From NCBI GenBank assembly GCA_963924555.1, contig OZ004585.1, forward strand, positions 3,795,488-3,859,487: a stretch of DNA of 64,000 bases, read 5' to 3'. The DNA comes from Crambe crambe (taxonomy: Eukaryota > Porifera > Demospongiae > Poecilosclerida > Crambeidae). The notes beneath the pieces are model-generated. The model did no database searches and was not told the DNA's origin. It was given only the letters and a program-made list of their open reading frames with translations. Within the stretch, counting starts at the first letter, position 1; every line of letters begins with the position of its first letter. Shown one piece after another: positions 1 to 11,745 of this stretch. The position numbers were made by a program, and so were the translations under genes.

Positions 1-248
1 CGTACCCATCACCAAACTCAAGAACCACAGCAACAATATTATTACAAAACTATAATTCCTACTTCATTTCTAGGCCTCCTTAGGAGAATAGTAATTTTGT
101 AATTTCACTTTTTATTTAGAAGAAATTTTTTGCGCTCACTTGTTTCCTTTATTATATAGAAATTCATAACATAAAATCTTTTTGTAAGTACGTAGCACTG
201 GATGTGGAAGATTATTAACAAAATTTGTGTAGTTAGAGGTGCACACAC

Positions 249-1420
249 CAGGGGCTGATCCAGGTAGGGGCCTAAGGGACCTGGGCCCCCCCTTTTCCAT
301 TACCATTAGCCACAGTATACTCACTGCATGGTGCAATAGCTGTAGATAACTATTGTGGTTTAAATGAAAGAGCCACATGGTAAATTAAAGATATTTTGAG
401 CCAGAGAAAGACAAGAACAGAATTATGAAGCTAAGCTACAGTTGATCTAGTTGTTATTTGGGTGTGGTTTGGTCAAAAGTGGGCCATGTGCACAGGGCCG
501 GAGCTAGCTATTTTATAGTGGTACAGCTTGTGACCACATACTGTGCAAAGTGCACTATCTAGGCCCAGAAATTTTTTTTTCGATTTTAGGGTGTCTCAGA
601 TTCAATCTGGTGTAATCTGGAGCATCAAATTTGTCAAAAATGATCTAAGTCTACCTTCTCTACTACCAACAAATTAATTTGCAAATGAACTTGGATAAAC
701 TATCAGTTTCATCTGTGTGAATGTGCAGCACCATTAGGTTATTCACAGGTAAGGACAATCCATACGTTTGAGAATGCTGTAGTCTTTGAGTGATACAGCT
801 TTATCATATTATCATGAGCTTTTAAAGAGGGGTGAACAATAAAAAGTGCCAAAATTTAGAAATCACATGTGCAACCATGGTTCACCATGCTTTCTTAAAT
901 CAGCTAGGCTATATAATTACAACTTCATTACTCTAATTAGTGGCCACATAACTTGCAGCTCTAGAGTAATGAAGTGTGAAATTGATATGTGGTATTCATC
1001 CACCCACTAATTAAATAGTGGGTGGATGAATACATTATTGCTTTTTAGTGGGACAGGATGTGGTGTGATCACATAATTTTCTGGGTGAACACTTGCTAGC
1101 ACCTAAACCTAAAAACTAGACTACGGCCCTAAAGGACTGTTGAATATCAGACCCAGCGATATGCATCTGATGGGTTTTTACAATGTGTTGCTTATGAATA
1201 ATTATCATTTGAGAGGGACCCATTTCATCCCTGGAGTCTCCACTACAGTTTTCAGGGTTTTGAAATAATTAATGTTGTTTATGTTCACTGAAATCCAACT
1301 ATACTAACATCTTAATTTAATACTTCAGAGTTGACCATACGTACATAATCAGGGGCTGATCCAGGGGCCATGGTGCAAGCACATGGCCCCCTCTTTCCAA
1401 AAACTCTGGATCAGCCCCTG
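249..1420. mobile_element. hAT-like non-autonomous DNA transposon, copy 1
   Basis: The segment begins with caggggctgatccag (249-263) and ends with its exact reverse complement (1406-1420). The flanks both read cacac (244-248 and 1421-1425), a possible 5-bp target duplication, although the left side is a CA run. A second, about 1.2-kb copy of the same sequence lies at 36246-37464, so this is a mobile unit rather than unique DNA. No transposase frame was seen inside. TIRs starting CAGGGG are common in hAT-type elements, so the superfamily is an inference. The last 71 bases (1350-1420) form a hairpin on their own, because the TIR sequence is repeated internally at 1350-1364. Confidence 0.75.
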
Positions 1421-2017
1421 CACACTGGCATGATAAAGTGAGCAGACTAGCTATACGTACAGCCATGTAGGATGAGCATCTATACTAAGGAGTGGCCATC
1501 TGACCAGAATAGATAGCTAGCTAAGCAATCAACAGTGGTGGATCCAGGATTTTTAGAAGGGGGGGGGCTAGGGCTAGGGCTAATATTTGCACGCTTGTGC
1601 GTGGAAAAAAATTTACCCGACCATGCCCACTTTGCCTAACCACACCCTTTTTAGGGGAACTGTGCCCACTTGATGCAAAAAGGCACGCCTGGAAAATGTC
1701 ATAACTGCAGCCAGTAAGTCAGTACACTGATCTTATTAATTATTATTATTAGCTATTATTATTAGCTATTAGTAGCTATTATGAACAAACTGAACAAAAG
1801 TCAATTTTAGATGTTTTTTTTCGTATGTTAGCGAATGAATTTTAGGTTTTTGAACACTTTCCTCTCTTCTTTGTAGATGTAATGATTCACTGTAGCCTTC
1901 TGAGAACCTGTAGAGTAAGTGTAGAAGAGAAAGAAGAGTTTTTAGTTTATACAGTTCTATGGACTTTGACCTGCCATCTACTTAGAGAGTGCTAGCGCAC
2001 TCTCTGATAAAGATAAT
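1421..2017. other. Gene-free spacer with small repeat scraps
   Basis: No credible coding region was seen. The spacer holds a decayed element end (ggatccagg near 1540 followed by a G run), an ATT/AGCT-rich stretch around 1735-1780, and a hairpin with 9-bp arms agagagtgc/gcactctct at 1984-1992 and 1997-2005. The same hairpin arms recur at 30657-30678 with a different loop, so this is a dispersed repeat. Confidence 0.6.
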
Positions 2018-2021
2018 GATG

Positions 2022-2452
2022 GGGTCATTCCAAGTCAGTTCAACACACAAAAAAATATCACAGTCATGGATTTTAATGAAACTTGGTACAGACATAGTGT
2101 ATGATGAGATATTACTTCTTAGTAATTTTTAGGACCACTGGCTTCCCTGTTATGCCCAATACAAAACCAGTTTTTTCAACAGTTTTTGGTGAACTCGTGG
2201 TTATTCAATTGGCCATATCTTTCACTGTGTTTGCTTTTATCAAGCACCATCTTGTAGTAAATAAAATTTGCTTTCATATGATATATCACAATACTGCATT
2301 TCATATATTGTAGGTCAAAGGTCACTGTAGGTGTACTTTGATCTTTATTGTTTCAATAACGGATCTCTCAATTTACACAAATTTTCTTCTACATGTTAGC
2401 TAGGGATTACTTTTTTGTTAGTATAAATTTTGTTTTGGGACTGCCATGGGTT
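2022..2452. repeat. Left terminal inverted repeat
   Basis: About 430 bases matching the reverse complement of 5489-5915 almost throughout, with single-base differences and small indels. The outer end is gggtcattccaagtc and the inner end lies at the motif around ctgccatgggttc. The level of divergence indicates an old insertion. Confidence 0.9.
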
Positions 2453-2516
2453 CATTATATGAACTTAATTAACTTTACTAATGGTAATTAACTATAGTAA
2501 TATGGATATTGACACT

Positions 2517-5040
2517 TTACTTGGTAGCAGCAACACTAAATTTTTCTGTGGTAGTTTCAGTCTCCCGTTTCGTTAATGTGTAGACATGACCAGTGACAGT
2601 TCTTGGATCCACTTTAGTAAGAATGTTAGGCAAAGGAATGCCAATGATATGCTGCTTAGCAGGATACCGGAATGAATGTGATGGCCCATGAGGGTGAAGC
2701 AAGGTGACTTGTACTTCCATGATGTCTGTATTGATTTGTAGCACACTGTTAGGGAAGACAACCTAACAGCCATACAACCATCTCCATGACCTTAGGACTG
2801 CAACTCTACGTATTAACACTTGGACACATGAAACATTCAATTCAATCAATAACTTAGACTTACTCACCTTGATTCAATCAACAGCTCACACATGCTACCA
2901 TATATGATCATCATTCAATCACTATCAAACTATACTGTTGTATCATTCAGTCAGTCCTGTTGTGATTTTGCCAAGTCTACATGAAAAATCTTTCCTCTCT
3001 TCCAGTTACCTGGGTGAATAGCTAGTCGTGTTAACGGAGAACTTTGGGCTCATTGCGAAGAACCCACAACACACACATGCTACCCACCACTGTTTGTCAA
3101 AGCAGCATGTTACAAATCCAGAGATTTCATCCAAAGCTACTTCATTTTCATTAACAGTTACCCTTGCTTCTTTTGAAATGGTTGAGAAGGGAAACAGCTT
3201 TGTTATCACTATCTCTCTTGATTTCGGAATGAAGCAGTGAAGCTTACAAGTCCCAGCAATTGTTCGTGCTTTCTGAAATCGGTCCTCTAAATAGATCTGT
3301 TCTCTTTGGTACTCTTGAGTGCTGCAATACTCAAAGATGATTTCATGTATATTTTCGGAAGCCCATTCAAATAGCTGACGAGGGGTCATAATTTGTTCAT
3401 CATATGGTCTTTGTAGGCTACAAGACGTTTGACTGTGCCACCAAGCCCATCACAAGCACCTTTGCCATGAGAAGTTGCAGAAAAATGCCATTCGGCTGAA
3501 ATACCACAAATTGATAAAATTCTTACGGTTTTTATATTGTGATGCTGCTCCATCAGAAAAGTAGTAAATTTTTTGAGGAATTGATGGAAGACTTCTTTTC
3601 AAATAGGCAATTAAACTCTTCTGGAAGAGATAGACTGCAACTGTATCATGATGCATACAGTCTGATATAATAACATGAGCTCATGTAGTAGGCAATGAAA
3701 GGATGGATAGTAGCCTGAGAATTATTCCAGTGAAAGCCTTGTGCTGCATCTTGGATAATTTTCTGAAAAATCTGCTGTGACTAAAACATCTCCTTGTTGT
3801 AAAGTTGATTTACAATCATTATAGAATAAAGCTTGCTGTGTTGCTATAAAGGAATGAGGAAGGAGTTGTAACTTCTCACAAAACAAATCTATAAATTCAT
3901 CAACTGGCTTGCTAACTGTTTCTAGAGTAGATCTATCAACTGATACCCACTGCTTGAAGGTAATGGTGTCAATCATGTTGTCATCCAATAGAATTGTCAA
4001 ATCATCTTGGAGGCTAGAAATTCCAGGACAATATTTACAAGTACCCAAATAGCATCTAGGTAGAGGTGGGTTACATATAATCTGTGCTAAGCAGTGGTGG
4101 TATTTTCCACTCTGTGTGGTTAGGTCTGATAACTTTATACCAAGCATCATCAATTTGACATTTTGGTGGATTGTACAAACACAAACTGAGTGGGTACCGC
4201 TGGCTCCAGCCAAAACACAGTGGCTAGGTCAAAGTTCTGCAATCCAACTTTTTCATTAGAATACTTGTTCTTAAACAGTTGATAAGCTTCTTTCAAGTTG
4301 CTCAGCACTAATCTTTTCTGGATATGTACACGGTGGTCACCTTGCTTCACAGAAACAAAATCTTTCTTCCCAGGCATCATTCTACTTACATCATCACACT
4401 CATAGAAACTACAAACAAGATCAACCGTTGGGCTGCTAATGGATGACTTAGCTTAGGATTGGGAGTTGCTAGGATTCCCTTCTCCTTAACTAGTTCTTTT
4501 GCTTTTCGAGCCATATAGTTAGATGCACCAAACTCACTCTGAATTTTCCGGACTGACCAGCTCTTTGGTAAAATTGTAAGAATTTGTACCTTTTCACTCC
4601 TTTCAGTGGTTGATTGAAATTTGTCTTTGAGCGGTTTGATTATTTCTCCTTCATCATCATCTTCATCAGACTGCACATCACTTATCATCACTCTTTTCAT
4701 GGCTGCGGTGATTTTCTTGACCTTTTCTTTGGTATATTTGTTTTTCTGGTGGAGCTTGTTTTTGCTGACAGGTATCTCACCAATTTCAACCAGGCACTTG
4801 TCCAATGAAGCAAGCGACTCTGTGGGATCAACATATATATCACTTTCATATTCACAGTCTAAGGAAGCAGTTGGAGGTATTGCACGAGCAAGCTTCTTCC
4901 GGCAGCCATCACATATCTTGAGATAGAGGGTGCTCTTTCACACATCCATTCTGTAACAGTTCTCAGATTTTTTCTTTTGGAACAGTGATTAGGTTGTTCA
5001 AAAGGGTTGCATTGCAGCAACAACAGTTGGTCCACTGTGA
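2517..5040 (-). pseudogene. Decayed transposase-like gene of the long-TIR element
   Basis: Reading 5040 down to 2517, the conceptual protein is continuous only if several frameshifts are allowed (near 4900, 4440, 4200, 3740 and 3500). Order of landmarks: a Cys-rich N-terminus (CDGCRKKL near 4900); an acidic/Lys-rich segment; SRMMPGKKDFVSVK (near 4370-4340); THSVCVCTIHQN (near 4190); an ADFSENY motif (near 3760); SDGAASQYKNRKNF (near 3550); ATSHGKGACDGLGGTVKR (3475-3425, in a different frame from the preceding block); and a C-terminus with LLHPHGPS (near 2690). I recall this motif set from uncharacterised proteins in many invertebrate genomes. Its position between the long TIRs argues that it is that element's transposase. 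The Asp residues in ADFSENY and SDGA could belong to an RNase-H-type acidic triad, which is an inference. There are no intact frames longer than 163 codons. Confidence 0.75.
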
Positions 5041-5488
5041 TTGGGCCATGATTATTGTGAGATATGAGATGTAGTAACGATTCTATTAGCTAACTGAAAT
5101 GTTTCTTGATTTGAAAATGTAACAGATCAAGATTGCTATTTATATTAAGTTGGCAATGCATCATCATCATCATCATGAAGGAAGCAGGTAGTTGCTCATG
5201 ATATAAAGGAACCGTCTGTACTCTCATAAGTACAGTAATTCAGTTAAGCTCAGAGGAGGAAATAGTAAGTTCCTTCTGATGTTTATGATGCACTGATCAT
5301 GAGGAAACAGGATATGTTCCATAGACAATTGAATTCTCTACTAGGGGAATCATAGCATTGGGCAAGCGAAATGCATGCACACATAGCAATGGTGTGCACG
5401 CAACCAGCAGAATGTATGATTTGCGGGGCAGTAGTTATGAGGCTACTGTATGGGCATGGGTTCTATTACATATCTATACTTGTCTTCT

Positions 5489-5915
5489 AAACCCATTGCA
5501 GTCCCAAAACAAAATTTATACCAACTAAAGAGTAATACCTAATGAAGAAAATTTGTGTAAACTAAGACATCCGTTATTGAAACAATAAAGATCAAAGTGC
5601 ACCTACGGTGACCTTTGACCTACAATATATGAAATGTAGTGTTGTGATATATCATATGAAAGCAAATTTTATTTGCTACAAGATGGTGTAAGTTGTAGCA
5701 AATAAAAGCAAACACAGTGAAAGATATGGCCAATTGAATAACTACAAGTTCATTGAAAACTGGTGAAAAAACTGATTTTGTATTGGGCATAACAGGGAAG
5801 CCATTTAATGTGTGGTCCTAAAAGTAATATCTCATCATACACTATGTCTGTACCAAGTTTCATTAAAATCCATGACTGATATTTTTTTGTGTGTTGAATT
5901 GACTTGGAATGACCC
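5489..5915. repeat. Right terminal inverted repeat
   Basis: Partner of 2022-2452. It ends in gacttggaatgaccc, immediately followed by the second gatg target duplication. Confidence 0.9.
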
Positions 5916-6170
5916 GATGTCATGATAGGATCTTGTGCTCTCTGCCTTGACCATGCACACCTGAACTAGCTACAAGGGTTTGGGGAAGGGTACCTCATTT
6001 TCTGCTTGGCCAACACTGAAAGGGCCAAATACTGGAACAATTTCAGTGACTAATTCAGCCTTGAAAAAATTCCTAAACGTGTAAGAAGGCTGCTCTACAG
6101 CAGCAATCTTCCAGGGAACGAGAGTATACTTTTAGCTTTCTGACAATATCTCAGCACCACAATTTCGGTG

Positions 6171-6370
6171 TAGCCGTGTTGATTTTTAAGGGCAGAAGTT
6201 CTCCACTATCCAAACGGTCAACTCCTACGTGCACCTTTCTCCACAGAAGCTTGAACCACTTTGATATGTTCAGCCGCAATGAACAGAACAGATCTGCCTC
6301 CATCTCGTCAATGCTGCCACCCTGTTTAGTTGATCCACCAAGATGACGTTCCTTTGTCTAACTGCCAGCA
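6171..6370 (-). pseudogene. Remnant of ankyrin-Death gene 5' end (unit A)
   Basis: About 200 bases match the start of the intact ankyrin gene (33251-33490 region) with deletions. Recognisable pieces are the codons around TSALKIACQHGYTE in reverse and the stretch encoding RSALIVAAENGHKE. No open frame survives. It lies head to head with the MYND pseudogene at 8535, the same arrangement as in unit B, which supports an ancestral divergent gene pair. Confidence 0.7.
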
Positions 6371-6379
6371 CCTTAGAAT

Positions 6380-7380
6380 GTGGGGGTGGGGCTGCACTGG
6401 AGGAGTGGTTAACTGCAATTTAATTGTAGCGGTCCAACTGTACTGCGCAAAATTTGACTCGCTCCTTCACCTCAGAAGAAGTTTTAAAGTTGTAAGTGAT
6501 ATCAGGTTGTTCAGGTCCTGCAGGACCCTCCTCAGATTTTGATATGCAAGAATATGACATTGACTTGTTATAGCATAATTCAACTTCATGAGGAAAATAA
6601 TGGAAATGTACCATGTAACTTGAATACCTGTCCAGTTAATTAGCTATGTTGCGATGTCATAACTAATCTGCATCATGATAGGCTACTGAATTGAGTGAAA
6701 GATAATATTCGCCTCGTTCCCAGGCCTTTTCCTCTTTAACTATCTCTCTTACTTGTACTCTAACCCTGTGTGAGAATGCGAGAGGAAAGGCCTGGGACAA
6801 AGCCAAGATAATACAGCATCTAGGTCATTTTGAGATACCCCCTATATTTTTTATCTTTCTGCTATAACTTATAATTATTAGGGTTTTGTAAAATCAGAAA
6901 ATTCAGAGACACCCAACTGTGGCTATAGTAGGGTTTACTGGACTGTCCTTAAACTCTGCCACTTCTGAAGATTCCAAACATACCTGCATGGTGAGCATGA
7001 AAATGACTTAATAACACACTAGCTAGTATTAATCTCATTACTGTCCACAAATTCCTCAAGCAACTGTAAGTGGCAACAGAGTCTACATCAATGAAATGTG
7101 GTGATATGTGATAACATTGTAGTAGGATGCTAAAAAAATCTGTTGCAAGTCTACAACTGTAGCTATTTGGAGGCTAGTTATGTAATTTCCCAGCTGAGCT
7201 AAAAATATTCTCAGAGTGGCGATCCCTGGGGAATTCCAGAATTGTAATGCAACAATAAACCAAAGATATGGCTTAGCTATATGGGAGTGGGAACAGGGGG
7301 ACAGGGGCCCCAATAATTTAGAAAGGAGACCTGGCCCATAGAGCTCATAGAATTGCAATAAGCCTGTGGCATTAGCCTAG
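6380..7380. repeat. Duplicated flank of unit A (partner 17530-18530)
   Basis: This non-coding stretch aligns by eye with 17530-18530, from the shared gggtggggctgcactgg through the shared tcagattttgatatgcaag to the shared cctggcc...gacctcatagaatt region, with many small indels. It is the spacer between the ankyrin and MYND halves and shows that the whole divergent unit was duplicated. A small foldback (arms about 6715-6740 and 6781-6802, core aggcctggg) is inserted in this copy. Confidence 0.7.
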
Positions 7381-7599
7381 CACGTTCAGCTCTTAATTTG
7401 GTAAGGATTAGAGACTGTAAAAATGAAAGTGTGTACTGCACACTAAATTGTCTCAATACTCAATACTGTGTGTGCATTGGGACAAAATGATGTGCAGTAA
7501 ACACTTTCATTATACAGCAGATTGCAGTGATCTTGCAACATGACCAAAATTTACATAGCTTCCTTTCATATGACTTTGAGTTTCCTGTATAGTTGGAAG

Positions 7600-8534
7600 C
7601 TATAATAGTTTTTCTATAGCTAGCAAACATTAGCTAGACTCTGAGCTGCATTTGGCTTGAACCAGAATTGGCAGGGATCAAAAGCGCTTTCGTTCCCTGC
7701 CCATACCCAATGAAGTCAGTCCTACCTACATACCATGGTTCTACCCTTACACGGTGTCACAGACCAGGTTTCCCAAAGCTCATTTAAAAGGATGGTGTGG
7801 GGTTGAGGCTGTACCTTTTTTAGAGAAATTTATTTTTTATATTAATTTTGATCTTCCAATTGGGACAGATTATCTACTATTAGATCATGGAAATTGGGGC
7901 TGATCCAGAAATTTATAAGGGGGCCTTCATGGGGAATCTGTGGCCATTAGACCATAGTGTGGGGGTGATTGCGGAATGGGGATGTGCTCCCTCTTGTATA
8001 GAGAAATCCTAGAGGACCAGTGTTGTCTAGATCTGTGCTCTGAGCAAAAGGGGTCCCTCATTTAAAGTCATAAAGTTTCCCTTGCTGACTCTGAATTATG
8101 ATCATTCATGGAATACATACCTTGCATAATGGTCCATACACATACTAATTGAAGGGATGGTATGAATTCAGTTAACTAGAGTAATCAGAGATTTCATACC
8201 CTACATGCGTGAATTATGCATGCATGGCATAATATATTGTAGTAGGTACAGAGTGCTCAAGTAAACTTGTGAAGGTCACGAAGACCTTCTGAGCGATAAA
8301 GTTATTGCAACAATGAAATTCTTCTGCTGTGGTAATAGTGCCTTAAAAGTGAGTCTGAAGATATTTCAGGTTTTTTTGCATAAATATGGACATCATGACC
8401 GATCACTTAATCCCTGCTACGATGTGCGCACTAGGTAATAAGCTGCGCTGGAGCTCTTACTAATACTTCATGCATGACAATATTTCATAATAATAACAAT
8501 ATGTACCTTTCATGTACCTTTTTGTAGATTAAGC
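7600..8534. repeat. Duplicated 5' flank of MYND copy A (partner 23490-24400)
   Basis: The stretch aligns with 23490-24400, upstream of MYND copy B, including the shared accatggttctaccct and cagagaccaggtttccc-like blocks and the shared ggggctgatccagaaattt element scrap. It ends with ctttttgtag just before attaagcATG. This looks like a splice acceptor, so both genes may have a 5' non-coding exon upstream; the donor was not located. Confidence 0.65.
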
Positions 8535-10107
8535 ATGGATTCTATTAACGAAGCCAAGAAAGAATGTAGCACTATTGCACCAACATTTCCTTTGGCTCAG
8601 TTCTGCTACTTTGGATTCTATCGAGTGTATCATCCGTTTGGAAACATTCCTGCCGAGGACTTGTTAAAAAATTGTGCGGATATTTTACAACCTTCTATTT
8701 TAGTTCTTGGAAGTGGTGACTTACGTTCTTGCTTTTATACCCTTAGGAAAAATTTTGATTCTTCAATTTCCACTGCTCCAAAGAAATTTGATGGTGTTCT
8801 TTTCACTTTAAATGATTGCAGTGCTGCAATACTTGCTAGAAACATAGTTTTCTTACATTTATGCCTTCAGCTTCCAGATGACCATGCAGAGAAAAAGAAC
8901 TGGCTGTGTGCAATGTGGGCTATTTGGTACTGCCATGAACTGTATCCTCGTCACCTCAATATTTTGGATGCCTCCCTGAAGACATTGCTTATTTTTTCAG
9001 AATCTACAGAACGTTGGTGTAGGGAGGACAACCCACTTAATCGACCTGTACTACTTCTTCTGTTTGCTTATCTGAAGTTGTTGATGTGTGGACGATGTGG
9101 CTGGATAAAGGAGTAAGCACTGTCTCGGTTAGGAACATGCATGAATCTAGGAATCGATTGCTGAGCCATGATATTTCAGAGCACAGTATTTACTTTTCCA
9201 AAGGTCACACTCGTGTTCATGGTGATGAAGATGAAGTACTAGCAAGAAAGGGTGCTGCTCGGGCACCTGAGGTACGGTCTTACCTTGAAGTTGGAAGCTG
9301 CTATGCTGAGCATGTCGTTGACTTAGATTTACCAAAGAAATCAAAAAGTAAAGTCAATCTAACTATGTATGAAAGGCAAGATGGAAAGTATACTTGCCAC
9401 TATGGCCTTATTCCATTTGAATGTTACTACAACACCATAGAATTTTCTCCATATTTTATGAATTCCAATGGAGTAGCCATACCCTATTATGTTATTGTTC
9501 CTTCAACAAGCTTTAAATCAAAGCCTTTTCTAGCCAATAGCTTCCAACAATTTTCCATGTGGATTCAATCTTCTAGTAGAGTTCTGAATGACAAAGAAAT
9601 TACCATTTCATTCACTTTTGACTCTCAAGATGCTATCACTTTCTGCCAACAGCAAACACAACAGAAGTTTTCACACATCCTGACTGAAGAAGATAAATAC
9701 ACATTGTGCAAGTATGACATTATTACTACTTCTAATTTGATGGATTACGTTAGTCCTTCAAACTTGGTCTTAGCTTGTGTTCCACTATTGGAGGATGGTG
9801 GTCTTTTGACTACCATGAGCATGTGTTGTAAAAATTGCACTAATACTGGAGAGGAATTACTGAACCTGTGCTTTGGATTCAACAGCCAGCTATTCCCAGT
9901 CATCTTGGGGGTACGTTGTATTAGTCACGAAGGTAGCAACTGTTCAAACTCTATCATGATTAACCCATCTCCCCCTGATATGTCTCATATGTTGCAGGGT
10001 TTCCCACATGTTAGAACTTTTGCATGGGTAAAAGTATCTAATGCACAAAAGCTAATATCCTCTCAATTACCTACAGAAGCTTTAGTAAACCTGGTTCTTA
10101 ACTTGGT

Positions 10108-10215
10108 CACGTGACTATTTCTATTTGGTCATGTGACTACTTTGTCATAGTATAATATGATGAAGTGACTTGGTCACATGACCAGACCATGTGACATCAC
10201 AATTGTGATCACATG
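10108..10215. repeat. Cluster of ggtcacatgac-type motifs
   Basis: Five or more near-copies of tggtcacgtgac/ggtcacatgacc lie within about 110 bases, including a CACGTG E-box core. They are imperfect and irregularly spaced. They could be a degenerate tandem repeat or a factor-binding cluster; nothing else in the sequence decides between these. Confidence 0.5.
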
Positions 10216-10227
10216 ATCATTATGTAC

Positions 10228-10404
10228 CTGTAGACCATGTCCTGGCTATGCAGGTAGTCCAAGGCCATGACAATCTCAGAGGAGAAGAAGACTGCAGTAG
10301 GGTTGTCAAAGCGGTGAACAGTGCGAAGATAAGTGAAAAGTTCGCCACCGGCCACATACTCCAACAGCATGTAGAGGAATCGATTGTCATGGTAAGTCCA
10401 CACC
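10228..10404 (-). pseudogene. Isolated AGC-kinase (PKA/PRKX-like) exon
   Basis: Read on the minus strand, 177 bases encode LWTYHDNRFLYMLLEYVAGG followed by ELFTYL...FDNPTAVFFSSEIVMALDYLHS and MVYR. This is the hinge through the start of the catalytic loop of cAMP-dependent-type kinases (PKA/PRKX: LYM-x-EYV-x-GGELF, EYLHS-x-x-x-VYRD). The exon is bounded by a good acceptor (ctctctcag, just above 10404) and a donor (gtacat, 10222-10227), and the frame is open throughout. No neighbouring kinase exon was found in the inserted block, and the catalytic Asp and glycine loop are absent. It is therefore best read as an exon carried here with bits of its introns. Whether a parent gene exists elsewhere cannot be seen. 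Confidence 0.7.
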
Positions 10405-10573
10405 CTGAGAGAGAATACAGCAGAGAATTCATAGAGATATCTTTAGTGGCAGAGTATAAATAATGCTCACACAAATCTAATCGGTCAAATGTCAATCATG
10501 ACCAACAGTGCCACACAAACCATTCATCTAAGCTATTACACTACAGTATTTGAGGTACGGTATTACCTAGAGG

Positions 10574-10790
10574 ATTCAGCTAAGGGTTCAATGTAGGGTT
10601 GAGCAAAGGGGATCCAGCCAAAAGGGTTAGCAAAGGTTCAGCACAGAGTTCAGCAAAAAAGGGTTCAGCAGAGGGTTTAACAAAGATTTAGCAAGGGTTC
10701 AGCAAAGGTTTAGCAAGGGTTCAGCAAAGGTTTCAGCAAAAGATTCAGTAGAGGATTCAGCAAAAAGTTTAGCAAAGGATTCAGCAACCC
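10574..10790. repeat. ggttcagcaaa minisatellite
   Basis: About sixteen degenerate copies of an 11-13-base unit (ggttcagcaaa and variants such as ggtttagcaag) in tandem. It lies inside the insertion that splits MYND copy A. Confidence 0.85.
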
Positions 10791-11489
10791 TTCTACTCCC
10801 CTCAGAACCAAGGGTTTCCCCCCCTCATTTTTCACTTAGTCATCATGAAAATGGTTTTAATTTAACCTCCAATAAGAGACACCTTCCCCACGAGAGACAG
10901 TATGTCTGAGCACACCACCAGCAATACATTTCATCAGATTATCAGACAGGAACTTCCATCTAGTTAAAGTCACATAAAAGCAACTACATATATTTCTCAT
11001 TTTGAGTTAACCAATCAGCTTGCTTGCTCATACGAACCTATATGGCTACTCCTAAAGATGAAAGCATGCTGGAAATCACTAACTACCACTACAGCTGTAA
11101 ATAAGCACATCCTTCCAGTACTGGCCAGCAGACTACCCAGCCTGCATATCGCTGAAGCCAACTCACATAACAAAATTATCGATCACAAATATATTAAATT
11201 GATGCTTTGGCACAGCCAATGATACAATTACTTTACGTATGCACAGATTAAATATCTAATAAAATTAAAGACGTGCCTCTTACTGCACACTCCATCATGA
11301 ACTAAGGTGGATGCTAGTGAAAATAAATACTTCATCTTTATCACTTTCAGATAAGCTGTAAAATATATACATCTGGGCATAGGCCATTACTCAATCACTC
11401 CATAATGGCATTGAACATGGTACTGACCACCTGAGCTGCCCATGCGCACAACCACCTTGCACATGTATGGCACTGTATCATTGTGCCAC

Positions 11490-11745
11490 ATCATGCCGCT
11501 CAATCAAAGCATCAAAACGAGGTGGAAACAAGCCCATCCCACACTTACAGAACACAGAAAATGAACTAGTCGGCACACCATTAAAAAAATGAGGTGAAAA
11601 TACGCAGCAGAGACTCTACAAACTTAACATCACTTGAGGGATATCGGCCCATCCCATACACAAATGAACTATATAGTCGGCACACAATTTGTACATTATA
11701 CAAAACGAGGTGAAGATAGGCAGCTGAGACTCTACAGAATCAACA
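11490..11745. repeat. Imperfect ~150-bp tandem duplication
   Basis: The block caaaacgaggtg...gcccatccca...gaactagtcggcacac...gaggtgaaaatacgcagc...gagactctaca occurs twice (about 11515-11620 and 11640-11740) with indels. No coding function was seen. Confidence 0.65.

Larger units (their letters stand above)
2022..5915. mobile_element. 3.9-kb DNA transposon with ~430-bp terminal inverted repeats
   Basis: The left arm (2022-2452) and right arm (5489-5915) are inverted copies of each other with scattered differences, both starting gggtcattccaagtc. The element is flanked by gatg on both sides (2018-2021 and 5916-5919), a 4-bp target-site duplication. Between the arms lies a decayed transposase-like gene on the minus strand. 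The combination of long TIRs, a 4-bp duplication and an internal gene marks a complete autonomous-type DNA transposon that has lost coding capacity. Four-base duplications occur in Sola-type and some other superfamilies. I cannot assign the superfamily from sequence alone. Confidence 0.9.

Noticed and set aside
249..1420. Assignment of an exact target duplication to the first hAT-like element
   Set aside because: The flanking cacac lies in a CA run and the second copy lacks any matching duplication, so its length is not established.
4614..4926. Plus-strand hydrophobic frames
   Set aside because: They are antisense shadows of the transposase-like gene's acidic region.
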